Shown: positions 1-7,661, counted from the stretch's first letter. The stretch: DNA of 12,757 nucleotides from a bacterium (GCA_029933535.1 JAOZNZ010000038.1:1-12757), one strand, 5' to 3'. A program made the numbers and translations. Notes: generated from the sequence alone by a model not told the origin.

Positions 1-1075
1 AGATAGATACTGTGATACCCGACTTTGTTGTAAATGACTCGCCAATCCTGATTTTGGCACTGTCAATTTTCAAATCCTTTCTTAAACCGACAAAAAGATG
101 ATTGTACGCCTTTCCAACTGAAATAGTTCCCGGAAATTGTCGTGGACAGTGTAATGAATCATTCAACGTAAAATCTCTCAATTCCATGATCCCATTATGA
201 GAAAATTGCATTGCTGCAGCCTCATTACCGAACATTAATATTAAAACTTCATTTTGTACAGCGGGATGGAGTTGCCTGAATTCATTAAGTGGAAAGATGT
301 TTCCAAATAATGATTTTCTCACGTGTTTATAAAAAATCGTTTCTGCATGCTGTAAAATAAAGTCATGTGCTTCCGATGAAATTGATGCAGTCCTAAGCAA
401 CCGCTCATTTATATTCGATTTAAAATGATGATTAAGTTTGGGGATAAGATAGTGACGCATCCAGTTCCTGTCAAAATGAATGTTGCTGTTAGATGAATCG
501 TATCTGTATTGCAGCTTCATTTCTTCAATGACATTATCCAAAATATCTCGCGGTATATTAAGCCAGGGACGCACTATTTTAAGAGTACCGAAAAAAGTTG
601 TTTCTTTCATTCCGGCAAGACCTCTTAATCCTGCCCCGCGAAATAATCGCAGTAAAACTGTTTCCGACTGGTCATCCGCGTGATGGGCTATAAAGATAGA
701 ATCAGCGTCAATTTTTTCGCAAACTTCCGCAAACCATTTATACCTGCATTTTCTTGCAGCCTCTTCAGTTGAAAGTTTATTTTTTGATGCGAATGATTTT
801 ATATCAATTTTCTTTATAATGAGTTCAATACCAAGCTTATCACAAATCTCTTTGCAAAAGTCCGCATCGCCTTCACTCTCATCATCACGCAGCGAGTGAT
901 TCAAATGCAAAGCAACGATTCGGATTTTTTTTTCTGAACGGAGCTTATGTAAAGAATGCAGAAGCAAAACCGAATCACTGCCGCCGGAAAGTCCAATGCA
1001 GTACGTTTTACCAGTTTCTACAAAAGGCAGAATTGCATTACTAAGCAGTATAAATTTAGAATTAATTTCTTTCAT
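1..1075 (-). CDS. tilS: tRNA(Ile)-lysidine synthase TilS (3'-truncated by window edge)
   Basis: Cytoplasmic enzyme that uses ATP to attach lysine to C34 of tRNA-Ile(CAU), making lysidine so that the tRNA reads AUA. I translated the minus strand from ATG 1075-1073: it is open for 358 codons to the left edge. The N-type ATP-pyrophosphatase PP-loop SGGSDS is at residues 30-35, followed by HLNHSLR, then IAHHADDQSETVLLRLFRG and GLRGLAGM, all TilS signatures. The RNWMRHYLIPKL motif ends the N-terminal domain. The last visible residues look like the start of the TilS C-terminal domain, so roughly 70-100 residues are probably missing (E. coli TilS has 432). A TAG stop lies in frame at 1081-1079, so this ATG is the first possible start. 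There is no Shine-Dalgarno; a -10-like box lies 6 nt upstream, suggesting a leaderless or very short leader. Divergent from the aldolase gene. Confidence 0.96.
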   Translation of the reverse strand, partial: MKEINSKFILLSNAILPFVETGKTYCIGLSGGSDSVLLLHSLHKLRSEKKIRIVALHLNHSLRDDESEGDADFCKEICDKLGIELIIKKIDIKSFASKNKLSTEEAARKCRYKWFAEVCEKIDADSIFIAHHADDQSETVLLRLFRGAGLRGLAGMKETTFFGTLKIVRPWLNIPRDILDNVIEEMKLQYRYDSSNSNIHFDRNWMRHYLIPKLNHHFKSNINERLLRTASISSEAHDFILQHAETIFYKHVRKSLFGNIFPLNEFRQLHPAVQNEVLILMFGNEAAAMQFSHNGIMELRDFTLNDSLHCPRQFPGTISVGKAYNHLFVGLRKDLKIDSAKIRIGESFTTKSGITVSI

Positions 1076-1081
1076 ATACTA

Positions 1082-1111
1082 ATTTTATCAAAAATGGGAA
1101 AAAATAGTTAA
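1082..1111 (-). promoter_or_regulatory. Candidate sigma-70 promoter of tilS
   Basis: Read on the minus strand: TTAACT (1111-1106), 18-nt spacer, TAAAAT (1087-1082). The -10 box ends only 6 nt before the tilS ATG, so initiation would fall at or next to the start codon. The -35 matches only 4/6, hence modest confidence. Confidence 0.35.
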
Positions 1112-1113
1112 TT

Positions 1114-1148
1114 GATTTTGGATTTTAGATTTATGATTTTGGATTTAT
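1114..1148. repeat. Degenerate heptamer array GATTTTG x5
   Basis: Five abutting 7-bp units: GATTTTG, GATTTTA, GATTTAT, GATTTTG, GATTTAT. The same family recurs at 9012-9039. It lies between tilS and the aldolase gene and overlaps no gene. Confidence 0.75.
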
Positions 1149-1160
1149 TGGAGAAAATTA

Positions 1161-1188
1161 ATCCCGATTGCTCTAGGCGCATCGGGAT
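1161..1188. repeat. Hairpin preceding a TGACACC array
   Basis: Perfect 8-bp inverted repeat ATCCCGAT / ATCGGGAT with a 12-nt loop. The right arm runs into GAATTTCC and then the heptamer array at 1197. The same arrangement, with a longer palindrome, is at 10713-10742. Confidence 0.7.
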
Positions 1189-1196
1189 GAATTTCC

Positions 1197-1238
1197 TGAC
1201 ACCTGACACCTGACACCTGACACCTGACACCTGACACC
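1197..1238 (+). repeat. Heptamer tandem array, six perfect TGACACC units
   Basis: Six identical 7-bp units with no spacers, preceded by GAATTTCC at 1189-1196. It ends 14 bp before the -35 box of the aldolase promoter, so copy number sets the distance between that promoter and the upstream hairpin. Related arrays are at 3426, 10745 and 12709. Confidence 0.95.
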
Positions 1239-1252
1239 TTCGATTTCTCTTA

Positions 1253-1281
1253 TTGACATATAATAAGCGAATTGTTAGAAT
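1253..1281 (+). promoter_or_regulatory. Sigma-70 promoter of the aldolase-family gene
   Basis: TTGACA (1253-1258), exactly 17 nt, TAGAAT (1276-1281): consensus -35 and 5/6 -10. Initiation near 1288 would give a leader of about 40 nt before the ATG at 1329. Confidence 0.75.
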
Positions 1282-1328
1282 AAATACTCTTAATTTGCAC
1301 TTTCTAATTATACACTAAGGCAATATAA

Positions 1329-2324
1329 ATGAAAAAAAATCAAAACGAGGAAAACGAAGTGGCACGCTGGTTAACTTACAGACCCGAAATTAAAATCCTG
1401 GACTGTACTATTCGTGACGGTGGATTAATGAACGAACATAATTTTGATGATGGAATCGTCAAAGCGGTTTATGAAGCATGCGTTGCAGGCGGAGCAGATT
1501 ATATGGAACTTGGATACAAAGGTTCGAAAAGCGTTTTTTCGCCATCGCAATATGGTCCTTGGAAATTTTGCTCAGAAGATGATATAAAAAGAATCGTTGG
1601 CGATAATGATACCAACCTGAAACTTTCCGTTATGGCTGACGCTGAACGAACAGATTATCATACTGACATCGTTCCAAAAGATGAAAGTCCACTCGACCTT
1701 ATTCGGGTAGCGTGTTATATTCATCAGATTCCAACGGCTCTTGATATGGTAAAAGATGCACATGATAAAGGCTATGAAACAGCAGTCAATCTTATGGCAA
1801 TTTCTATTATTCCGGACAGAGAACTTGATAAAGCTATGGAACTTATTGCGGCTTCAGATGCCGATATTATGTATCTCGTTGACAGTTTCGGCGCTTTGTA
1901 CAGCGAGCAAACGAGACATATCATCAAAAAATATATGAGCTACATGGAACCTTTAGGTAAACAAGTTGGCATGCACGCGCATAATAATCTTCAACTTGCT
2001 TTCTCAAACACTATCGAAGCATTAGTCCAAGGCGCAAATATGCTGGATGCAAGTATGGCAGGATTCGGTCGCGGAGCCGGTAATTGCAATATGGAACTTT
2101 TATCCGGTTTTCTTCACAACCCGAAATATAAATCACGTCCATTGTATGAATGTATTCAAAAACACGTTGAGCCTTTGCGAAAAGATCTTCTCTGGGGATT
2201 TGATTTACCTTATATGGTTACAGGATTTCTTAACCAGCATCCGAGAGACGCTATCAAATTTAACTCTTCGGAAGACCATGGCAATATAGTTAAATTCAAT
2301 GATTTAATGGCAGAAAAAGAATGA
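1329..2324 (+). CDS. DRE-TIM metallolyase / aldolase catalytic domain protein (4-hydroxy-2-oxovalerate aldolase-like)
   Basis: Cytoplasmic TIM-barrel protein of the HMGL-like / DRE-TIM superfamily, whose members make or break C-C bonds next to an acyl group using a divalent metal. DCTIRDGG at residues 25-32 supplies the conserved Arg29 and metal-binding Asp30; VDSFGALY follows in mid-protein; HAHNN at 216-220 supplies His216 and His218, the other metal ligands by analogy with DmpG; a glycine-rich GAGNCNMELL segment closes the barrel. At 331 aa it holds little beyond the barrel and lacks the LeuA-type regulatory domain, so isopropylmalate or homocitrate synthase is unlikely. No acetaldehyde dehydrogenase or catechol-pathway gene is adjacent, so the substrate is unknown. 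ATG 1329 has AAGG 8 nt upstream and a strong promoter at 1253-1281. Confidence 0.88.
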   Translation: MKKNQNEENEVARWLTYRPEIKILDCTIRDGGLMNEHNFDDGIVKAVYEACVAGGADYMELGYKGSKSVFSPSQYGPWKFCSEDDIKRIVGDNDTNLKLSVMADAERTDYHTDIVPKDESPLDLIRVACYIHQIPTALDMVKDAHDKGYETAVNLMAISIIPDRELDKAMELIAASDADIMYLVDSFGALYSEQTRHIIKKYMSYMEPLGKQVGMHAHNNLQLAFSNTIEALVQGANMLDASMAGFGRGAGNCNMELLSGFLHNPKYKSRPLYECIQKHVEPLRKDLLWGFDLPYMVTGFLNQHPRDAIKFNSSEDHGNIVKFNDLMAEKE

Positions 2325-2329
2325 ACCGG

Positions 2330-2352
2330 TCCGGCGAAAGTTATAAGCCGGA
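2330..2352 (+). terminator. Weak hairpin just after the aldolase stop
   Basis: Inverted repeat TCCGGC / GCCGGA (6 bp, 11-nt loop) beginning 5 nt after the stop codon. No good U-tract follows, so it may only stabilise the 3' end. Confidence 0.25.
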
Positions 2353-2385
2353 AGAATAATTTGCTGTTGCTTGAAAAGATTAAAT

Positions 2386-2568
2386 GTCCCGCCGACCTTG
2401 TGTCGGTGGACATAAAAATTGCGAGAAATCCATTGCGAATACTACACATTCAGGCGTATGCTTAGTTTTTCCCGCGACCAAAGCTCCTTTGCACTGTCGC
2501 GGGGGAATTTTGACAAAAACATCGTTTTTATCCAATTTTTCTTACCTCCGGCACAAGACCGGTGGGAT
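2386..2568. repeat. Pair of inverted hairpin repeats bounding a MITE-like spacer
   Basis: The 302-bp gap between the aldolase gene and psd has no credible gene. It holds two 26-nt related hairpins in opposite orientation, at 2386-2411 (core CCGACCTTGTGTCGG) and 2543-2568 (its complement reads CCGGTCTTGTGCCGG). Aligned, 18 of 26 positions match, and one stem pair differs by a compensatory A-T to G-C change. A third hairpin sits between them at 2467-2507. The architecture resembles a small non-autonomous element or a REP/BIME-type cluster; I see no transposase and no clear target-site duplication. Confidence 0.55.
2467..2507. terminator. Strong nested hairpin, possible terminator of the aldolase transcript
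   Basis: Outer arms CCCGCGAC (2471-2478) and GTCGCGGG (2496-2503) pair perfectly. The inside adds CAAAG-CTC-CTTTG (2479-2491), leaving a 4-nt bulge. Weaker T-A/T-G pairs extend the base to 2467-2507, and ATTTTG follows on the plus strand. The fold is strong but the U-tract is short, so a repeat role is equally possible. Confidence 0.4.
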
Positions 2569-2626
2569 AAAGAAGCCAGTTATTAAATGAAATCAATATT
2601 TTTAACAACCCCTTTTTGATCAGGTA

Positions 2627-3409
2627 ATGTTGAAATTTATCCCTACAAAATTATTGGGAATAATTGTTCATTGGGGCACCTCAATTTCACATCCGAAATT
2701 TCTAGTTTCTCCTCTGTGTAAATGGTTTGCGCGTAAATATAATATTGATACAAATATCTTATCCAAATCTCTTAATCAATATAATTCTCTGCTGGATTTC
2801 TTTATCCGTGAACCCGGTGAGGGCGTCAGACCAATTTGTGCCGGAGCAGATGAAATAGCGTCACCGGTGGATGCTTTAGTTACAGCTGTTGGAACAGCTG
2901 AATCATCGGAGATAATTCTGGTAAAGGGTTCCGGTTGTACAATCAATCAACTAGTTCAAAAAAATCATTCTGAGTATGTTAACGGTGATTATGTTATGCT
3001 CTATCTTTCTCCGGGGGATTTTCACAGAATCTATTCTCCATGTGACGGTGTCGTTTCCAGAAGTTGGTTTATTGACGGAAAATCATGGCCCGTGTTTCCA
3101 AAATTTGTCGAAAAAAATCCTCTGACATTCTGCAAAAATAAAAGAGTCATTACTGAACTTTTGTCTGAAAAAGGAAAAATTATGGTCGTAAAAGTCGGAG
3201 CAATGAATGTAGGACGAATTCCTGTAAATCATTCCCTGCCATATTTGCCTGAAGAGAAAAAAAATTATAAAAAAGGTGAAGAAATCGGTAGGTTTGAATT
3301 CGGATCTACAGTTATTCTTCTATTCGAAAAAGGGAAATTTAAACTCGAATCCGGAATATCAGTCAATACGAAAGTCAAAATAGGGCAAAAAATAGCCGGA
3401 ATCGGCTAA
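2627..3409 (+). CDS. psd: Phosphatidylserine decarboxylase proenzyme
   Basis: Inner-membrane-associated, pyruvoyl-dependent enzyme that converts phosphatidylserine to phosphatidylethanolamine. The 260-aa proenzyme is expected to self-cleave within FGST (residues 225-228) between Gly226 and Ser227, giving a large beta subunit and a short alpha subunit whose N-terminal Ser becomes the pyruvoyl group. The Asp-His-Ser triad is present: Asp82 in SPVDA, His133 in YLSPGDFHRIYSP, and Ser227. VGAMNVGRI (190-198) is the family's conserved strand before the cleavage site. The site reads FGST instead of the usual LGST, a conservative change. ATG 2627 fits the family N-terminus but its only purine-rich stretch (CAGG) is 2 nt away, so initiation looks weak. 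No pssA lies nearby. Confidence 0.95.
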   Translation: MLKFIPTKLLGIIVHWGTSISHPKFLVSPLCKWFARKYNIDTNILSKSLNQYNSLLDFFIREPGEGVRPICAGADEIASPVDALVTAVGTAESSEIILVKGSGCTINQLVQKNHSEYVNGDYVMLYLSPGDFHRIYSPCDGVVSRSWFIDGKSWPVFPKFVEKNPLTFCKNKRVITELLSEKGKIMVVKVGAMNVGRIPVNHSLPYLPEEKKNYKKGEEIGRFEFGSTVILLFEKGKFKLESGISVNTKVKIGQKIAGIG

Positions 3410-3420
3410 TAGTTAAGTAG

Positions 3421-3439
3421 AGTCAGGTGTCAGGAATTC
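3421..3439 (-). repeat. Remnant TGACACC repeat in inverted orientation
   Basis: One full GGTGTCA unit (3426-3432) with partial units, followed by GGAATTC. Read on the minus strand it is GAATTCC then TGACACC, matching the boundary of the larger arrays at 1189 and 10737. Confidence 0.6.
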
Positions 3440-3445
3440 ATAATT

Positions 3446-3463
3446 ATGGGAGATATGGGAGAT
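3446..3463. repeat. Nonamer repeat ATGGGAGAT x2
   Basis: Two perfect abutting 9-bp units. Their complement is the same family as the TCCCATAWC nonamers at 10564-10599. Confidence 0.65.
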
Positions 3464-3475
3464 AAGTCGATAACT

Positions 3476-3496
3476 CCCCTCCTTACCAAGGAGGGG
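3476..3496. terminator. GC-rich hairpin between convergent psd and the secreted-protein gene
   Basis: Perfect 9-bp stem CCCCTCCTT / AAGGAGGGG with a 3-nt ACC loop, followed by a second short palindrome GGCC-GATA-GGCC (3498-3509). It lies in the 157-bp convergent gap, where it could stop transcripts from either side, but there is no T-tract. It looks like a dispersed palindromic repeat. Confidence 0.5.
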
Positions 3497-3520
3497 TGGC
3501 CGATAGGCCGGGGTGGTTCT

Positions 3521-3568
3521 CCATCACTCCATCACTCCATCACTCCATCACTCCAATATTCCAACATC
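3521..3568. repeat. Octamer array CCATCACT x4 plus two diverged units
   Basis: Four perfect 8-bp units (3521-3552), then CCAATATT and CCAACATC. The last unit runs into the stop codon of the minus-strand gene ending at 3567. Related CCAnnAnT octamers occur at 9045-9076. Confidence 0.85.
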
Positions 3569-4313
3569 AATAATAATTTGTTACCGACCAGTCAAACCAC
3601 TTAAAATCAGGCTCCTGCCAGTCAAAAGCAAAAACATTTGTCATATCGATTGTCAAAGCCGGAAAATTAGTTGATTCAAATGGCGGATCGAAATATTTTG
3701 AAACGAGATAGCATTCCACATAATCATAATATTTTTTAATATTTCGATTAAAAAAACCTAATTTGGATACCCGGGTTTTGGCTGATGTGCCCGAATAAAC
3801 AATTGTGGCAACATCCCCGCTTATCCGTGAATAAGCTGTGACTCTATACAAGCTTTTTTTTATGAAACTTCCATAATTAAAAAATGTAACTCCTTTAACA
3901 CGTCGAGTTCTTGTTCGGGTGATATGCATATGAAACAGAGGCATATCATTTGTGATCCGATTCAATGTGCCTACCGCTACATTAGCATCAACATCTATAT
4001 ATCGACCTGTAATAGTATTTATGTCAACCACATAGCCGTCGAAATGTGCCATGTCAGGCCAGTCCATAGTTACAAGTTGTTTATGACGCTTGAGTTTCCA
4101 TCTTCCTACAACAGAATGAGCGTTCGGTTTGCCCGGAAGTTTAGTTATCGCATTATTCTTTGCGAGAACAGCTGTTCCATCAAACAGGCTGCCTGCTATA
4201 AATGTATATTGTCCTGCCACTTTCCGCTTGTTCAATTTTTTCGCGTGAACAGTGCCCGCGACAAAGCAGAACAACAGCAAAACAATAAAAATACAATTAA
4301 AATTTCTTTTCAT
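3567..4313 (-). CDS. Secreted protein of unknown function
   Basis: I do not recognise a family. The 248-aa product has a clear Sec signal peptide: MKRN, a hydrophobic core (about residues 8-19), and a likely cut after VHA24. The mature part is rich in beta-prone stretches and aromatics; an early GQYTFIAGSLFDGTAVL segment and GRWKL loosely recall lipocalin-like small barrels, which is only an impression. The C-terminus is Trp/Tyr-rich (DWQEPDFKWFDWSVTNYY). I start at ATG 4313 instead of the in-frame TTG at 4319 because AAAGGA lies 7 nt before the ATG. It has its own promoter and follows the lipoprotein gene by 82 nt. An octamer array touches its stop codon, so the final residues may be evolutionarily unstable. 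Confidence 0.8.
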   Translation of the reverse strand: MKRNFNCIFIVLLLFCFVAGTVHAKKLNKRKVAGQYTFIAGSLFDGTAVLAKNNAITKLPGKPNAHSVVGRWKLKRHKQLVTMDWPDMAHFDGYVVDINTITGRYIDVDANVAVGTLNRITNDMPLFHMHITRTRTRRVKGVTFFNYGSFIKKSLYRVTAYSRISGDVATIVYSGTSAKTRVSKLGFFNRNIKKYYDYVECYLVSKYFDPPFESTNFPALTIDMTNVFAFDWQEPDFKWFDWSVTNYY

Positions 4314-4353
4314 TTTCAATTCCTTTAAAATTTACAAAGGCTCTTACATATAC

Positions 4354-4382
4354 ATTATATTATATTTGTTCCATCTATGCAA
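4354..4382 (-). promoter_or_regulatory. Candidate promoter of the secreted-protein gene
   Basis: Read on the minus strand: TTGCAT (4382-4377), 17-nt spacer, TATAAT (4359-4354), with a second overlapping TATAAT at 4364-4359. The -10 is perfect and the -35 matches 3/6. It lies in the short gap after the lipoprotein gene. Confidence 0.5.
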
Positions 4383-4395
4383 GAAAATTACAAAA

Positions 4396-5064
4396 TTATT
4401 GTTCTAACTTTTCTTTTATACGGTCTTTAAGTTTCCAGTCAATTGAACGGTCAGGTAAAACAAGCATCATATCTCTAAACAGTTCATCATACCGGTTAAG
4501 AATATTTCTTGCCCAAAAATAATCTTCTATATGTGTTTTATACATTGCATAAGGCCCAATTCCGCCAACGCTTCTTGAACGTTCATCATTAGCTTTCCAA
4601 ACAACTTCGCCTGTTTTTGTGTCCAAAAGTTCAATTTTTGCGCGAACGGTAGTTGAAGCATAAATAATAGCGTAAGAATTTTTTTGTTCTTCGACCCAAC
4701 CATAGCAGAAAAGGTCTGCTTTAATATATTTGTTAAGTTTTTTATAATTTTCCGGGTAAAGAATTTTCGTTGGAAGTTTCTTTAAGGCATTATCAATTTT
4801 TCTTATGGATATTAAGTCATAATGTTTTGTGGAAGCAAGATTGCCATATAAGGACCGTCGTGCATTTTCAGACCCATGAAGAGCTTTCTCAGGATTGAAA
4901 AATGGTAATATAGCAATGGATCTATATGTTGACTCAATCGCCATTTTGTGATGATCGCTTTCAAATTGAATACCAAGATAGGGATTTTCATAAACGGTTA
5001 ATGCGCAACCGGTCATTATGAATATTATTGAAAGAACAAATAATGTTTTAATATATTTTATCAT
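4396..5064 (-). CDS. Outer-membrane-type lipoprotein, GNA1162/CsgG-like
   Basis: 222-aa lipoprotein. The N-terminus MIKYIKTLFVLSIIFIMTGC has a signal-peptidase II lipobox (MTGC) with lipidated Cys20. The body has the layout of the DUF799/GNA1162 and CsgG-like lipoproteins: SIAILPFFNPE strand, an alpha-beta unit NLASTKHYDLISIRKIDNAL, DLFCYGWVEEQ, a strand with alternating hydrophobics, then IELLDTKTGEVVWKA, and a helical C-terminal tail. This fold usually serves envelope assembly or secretion, but the exact role is not known. ATG 5064 is 2 nt beyond the bamA stop, so it is translationally linked to bamA and could be an accessory of the barrel-assembly machinery. The nearest GGAG is 13 nt before the ATG, inside the end of bamA, so coupling probably drives initiation. 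Family assignment is from pattern only. Confidence 0.75.
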   Translation of the reverse strand: MIKYIKTLFVLSIIFIMTGCALTVYENPYLGIQFESDHHKMAIESTYRSIAILPFFNPEKALHGSENARRSLYGNLASTKHYDLISIRKIDNALKKLPTKILYPENYKKLNKYIKADLFCYGWVEEQKNSYAIIYASTTVRAKIELLDTKTGEVVWKANDERSRSVGGIGPYAMYKTHIEDYFWARNILNRYDELFRDMMLVLPDRSIDWKLKDRIKEKLEQ

Positions 5065-5066
5065 AA

Positions 5067-7661
5067 TTAAAATGCTGCTCCTACGTTAAATGAAAACCCA
5101 TCCATAAAATCCCAATCTGATACTTCAGAATCTTTTACGATTGGATAACCATAATCAATCTTAATAGGTCCTATAGGAAGATTTACCCTGATCCCCGCTC
5201 CAATAGATACATTAAACTCCCCGGCATTGTTGCGTGTATCAGTTTCTGAATGCCAATTACCGTCAAGGCTTCTTCGACCAACATTGTACGAACGCTTTTT
5301 CCACCAAACATTACCGGCATCAACAAATATCGCCCCGCGAATGCTGTAATTTTCCGAGAAGGCATAAATAGGGAATGTGTACTCAGCAGAGCCAAATAAT
5401 TTTGTTGTACCTCCAAGAGGATTATCGCCTGAATAATCCTTGGGACCAACCATTCTATATCCAAAACCACGCATTTCACCGGGACCGCCCATGAAAAATC
5501 TGTCAAACATCGGTGTGCTGTCAGTTGCAACACCGAGAGATCCGCGGAGATTTATAACATGAGGTCCGCTGAAAGGCAGATGAGGTTTATGTCTGAGTGT
5601 TTCAAATATTTTAAAATAATGAGAATGGCTAAGCTCTGTTAAAGCGTAAACCTTAGTGCCGAAACCAAGCTTGCCTGTCCATTTAGTTATACCACCGCGC
5701 GTTGTTAAAGTAAGACTATCACGCGTATCTCTTGTTAGTGTAAGTATCGGAGCAAATTGAATATATGTTCCTTCTTCATCTTTTAGATATTTATCCTTTC
5801 TTGTAAAATTGGAATACAGGTAATCAGAATGCTCTACTTTACGAACTCGCCCCGTTTTAGGATTTACCTTGCGGGTGGTATAAGTTTGTAAAACAGCATC
5901 ATCTTTCAGTACAAAATCATCTAAATCAATCGAGTCATCAACATCTACATCAACAAATTCGCCTATAAGTGTTAGATCGCTTCGAATTGTTCCAATGTAT
6001 TTTCCGAGCTTTGGTATCCAACGGAAATTTATTGGTGTTCCTGCTCTGATATCACCACCTATGCGAAGTGTTTTGTAATCCGGTGCCAGATAATTGCTGT
6101 TTCTTACAAAAACATCAAATCCAAGTGAAACTTTATGACCTCGAAGCTTTTCATATAAAAAATACGGCTCAGTAAAACTAAATATTATGTCCTGACGCTC
6201 ATTTCCTATGTCAGCACGCAATCTTAATTTCTGTCCTCCGCCGACAAACCAGTTTCGCCAGTTCATAATATCGAAGTTAGGCTGTGATATCTGAACGAAA
6301 CCTACGAATGAATCTACTGAAGAATAACCGGCTCCGAAGCCTATTCTTCCGAATTTACCGGCATCTTTTTCTTCTACATTAACATAAATATCTTTTTGTC
6401 GGGGATTTGTCCGGTTGGTTTTGTCATATACTTCAACTTTACTGAAATAATTAAGATTTCTAAGACGCTGCTTACTTGTTTCAATACGATAATAATTAAA
6501 TCTATCGCCGGGAGTCATATTAAGTTCACGCCTTAAAACAAGATCTTTTGTGCGCTTATTTCCCGTGATAAATATGTTGCCAAAGTCAAATAAACTCTTT
6601 TCGGTAATCTCATAATAAACATCTATTACCACATTCGATGACGTCGATTCGTCAGATTGAATCGCTTTCGATGTTGTCGTGGCATCCGCGTACCCAAGAG
6701 ATCGATAATAATTTTTCATATTTGCCGCGTCTTTTTCAATTGCCTGCGGAGAGTAAGTGCCGCCTGTAAAAATTCCGACTTCATAAAAGAGATTAGTTGC
6801 GAAGTATCCCTGGAGTTTTCGTTGACGAATAGTAATTTTGCCGACGGTATATGGCGGCCCTTCAACAATATTCACATAAACAACAAGGCCGTTGTTTTTT
6901 TTATTAGGCTCTACTTTATATGTAGCTTTTGCCTGAACATAACCGATTTTCTGATACATTTCCATAATCTTCCACATGTCATCTTTAAGAGCATATTCAT
7001 CATAAACTCCTTTGCGGAATAAAAAAAGATTGCGGGGCTTCGTACTCATTGCCCATTTAAGCTTGAAATCGCTGATAAGTGTGCGGCCGGAAAGAATTAC
7101 TTCGCGAATATATGACTGGGAGCTTTCATTTATAATAAACGTTACTGCAGCTTCATTTTCATCTGTCGATTCTTTTATTTTGTATTCAATTCTTGCGTTC
7201 GCATATCCTTTCTCATCATAAAGTGAACGGATTCTTTCTAAATCGTTCTTGAGTGTCGCACTGTTAAGTGGTTTGCCTACTTTAGAATGTAAAACCTTCT
7301 GAATCTTTTTTAACTTGATCGACTTGGCGCCCGCTATGTCAATCGCCGATATCATTGGATGCTCATGAACACGAAATGTTACAATGACGTTTCCGTTATC
7401 ATTTATTTTATCAACTTCAACAGAATCAAATTTTCCGGTTTTCATTAACTTCTCAGTATCTTTCTGAGTAAGTTCCTCGCTGTAATAATCACCGGTCTTT
7501 GTTTGGATTGTGTCCAGTATGACATTTTCATCAATCAGATCATTCCCGATAATCATCACGTCAGACACAATGCTTGACGATGCTTGCGCATAAGCTGTGC
7601 CTGAAAATGAAGAAAACAAAAATGCCGCTGCTGTTACAACGGAAATAAATCTGTTGAGCAT
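5067..7661 (-). CDS. bamA: Outer membrane protein assembly factor BamA (Omp85)
   Basis: Outer-membrane protein that folds and inserts beta-barrel proteins. The 864-aa product has a signal peptide cut near AYA25-Q26, five POTRA domains (about 31-101, 102-180, 181-269, 270-356, 357-435) and a C-terminal 16-strand-type barrel (about 436-864). GGPGEMRGFGYR carries the diagnostic loop-6 RGF motif (Arg731; E. coli has VRGF). FVDAGNVW and a final AAF, with C-terminal Phe, are typical of barrel ends. A loop of about 45 residues around 570-615 is rich in Asp/Lys. I start at ATG 7661 instead of the TTG at 7673 because GGAG lies 6 nt before the ATG and the signal peptide begins there. The lipoprotein gene follows after 2 nt; skp and lpxD, common neighbours elsewhere, are absent from this window. 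Confidence 0.97.
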   Translation of the reverse strand: MLNRFISVVTAAAFLFSSFSGTAYAQASSSIVSDVMIIGNDLIDENVILDTIQTKTGDYYSEELTQKDTEKLMKTGKFDSVEVDKINDNGNVIVTFRVHEHPMISAIDIAGAKSIKLKKIQKVLHSKVGKPLNSATLKNDLERIRSLYDEKGYANARIEYKIKESTDENEAAVTFIINESSQSYIREVILSGRTLISDFKLKWAMSTKPRNLFLFRKGVYDEYALKDDMWKIMEMYQKIGYVQAKATYKVEPNKKNNGLVVYVNIVEGPPYTVGKITIRQRKLQGYFATNLFYEVGIFTGGTYSPQAIEKDAANMKNYYRSLGYADATTTSKAIQSDESTSSNVVIDVYYEITEKSLFDFGNIFITGNKRTKDLVLRRELNMTPGDRFNYYRIETSKQRLRNLNYFSKVEVYDKTNRTNPRQKDIYVNVEEKDAGKFGRIGFGAGYSSVDSFVGFVQISQPNFDIMNWRNWFVGGGQKLRLRADIGNERQDIIFSFTEPYFLYEKLRGHKVSLGFDVFVRNSNYLAPDYKTLRIGGDIRAGTPINFRWIPKLGKYIGTIRSDLTLIGEFVDVDVDDSIDLDDFVLKDDAVLQTYTTRKVNPKTGRVRKVEHSDYLYSNFTRKDKYLKDEEGTYIQFAPILTLTRDTRDSLTLTTRGGITKWTGKLGFGTKVYALTELSHSHYFKIFETLRHKPHLPFSGPHVINLRGSLGVATDSTPMFDRFFMGGPGEMRGFGYRMVGPKDYSGDNPLGGTTKLFGSAEYTFPIYAFSENYSIRGAIFVDAGNVWWKKRSYNVGRRSLDGNWHSETDTRNNAGEFNVSIGAGIRVNLPIGPIKIDYGYPIVKDSEVSDWDFMDGFSFNVGAAF

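Noticed and set aside
480..683. 67-codon plus-strand frame
   Set aside because: Shadow of tilS, whose minus-strand motifs (AHHADDQ, RGAGLRGLAGM) cover the same bases.
1329..2324. Catechol meta-cleavage aldolase (MhpE/DmpG) as a firm assignment
   Set aside because: No partner dehydrogenase or aromatic-degradation genes nearby; only the superfamily is supported.
2384..2590. 68-codon plus-strand frame between the aldolase gene and psd
   Set aside because: It consists of hairpin repeat DNA, lacks a ribosome binding site and resembles no protein family.
2587..2619. Ten-codon leader-like ORF upstream of psd
   Set aside because: No ribosome binding site, no regulatory codon run and no attenuator pairing visible; expected by chance.
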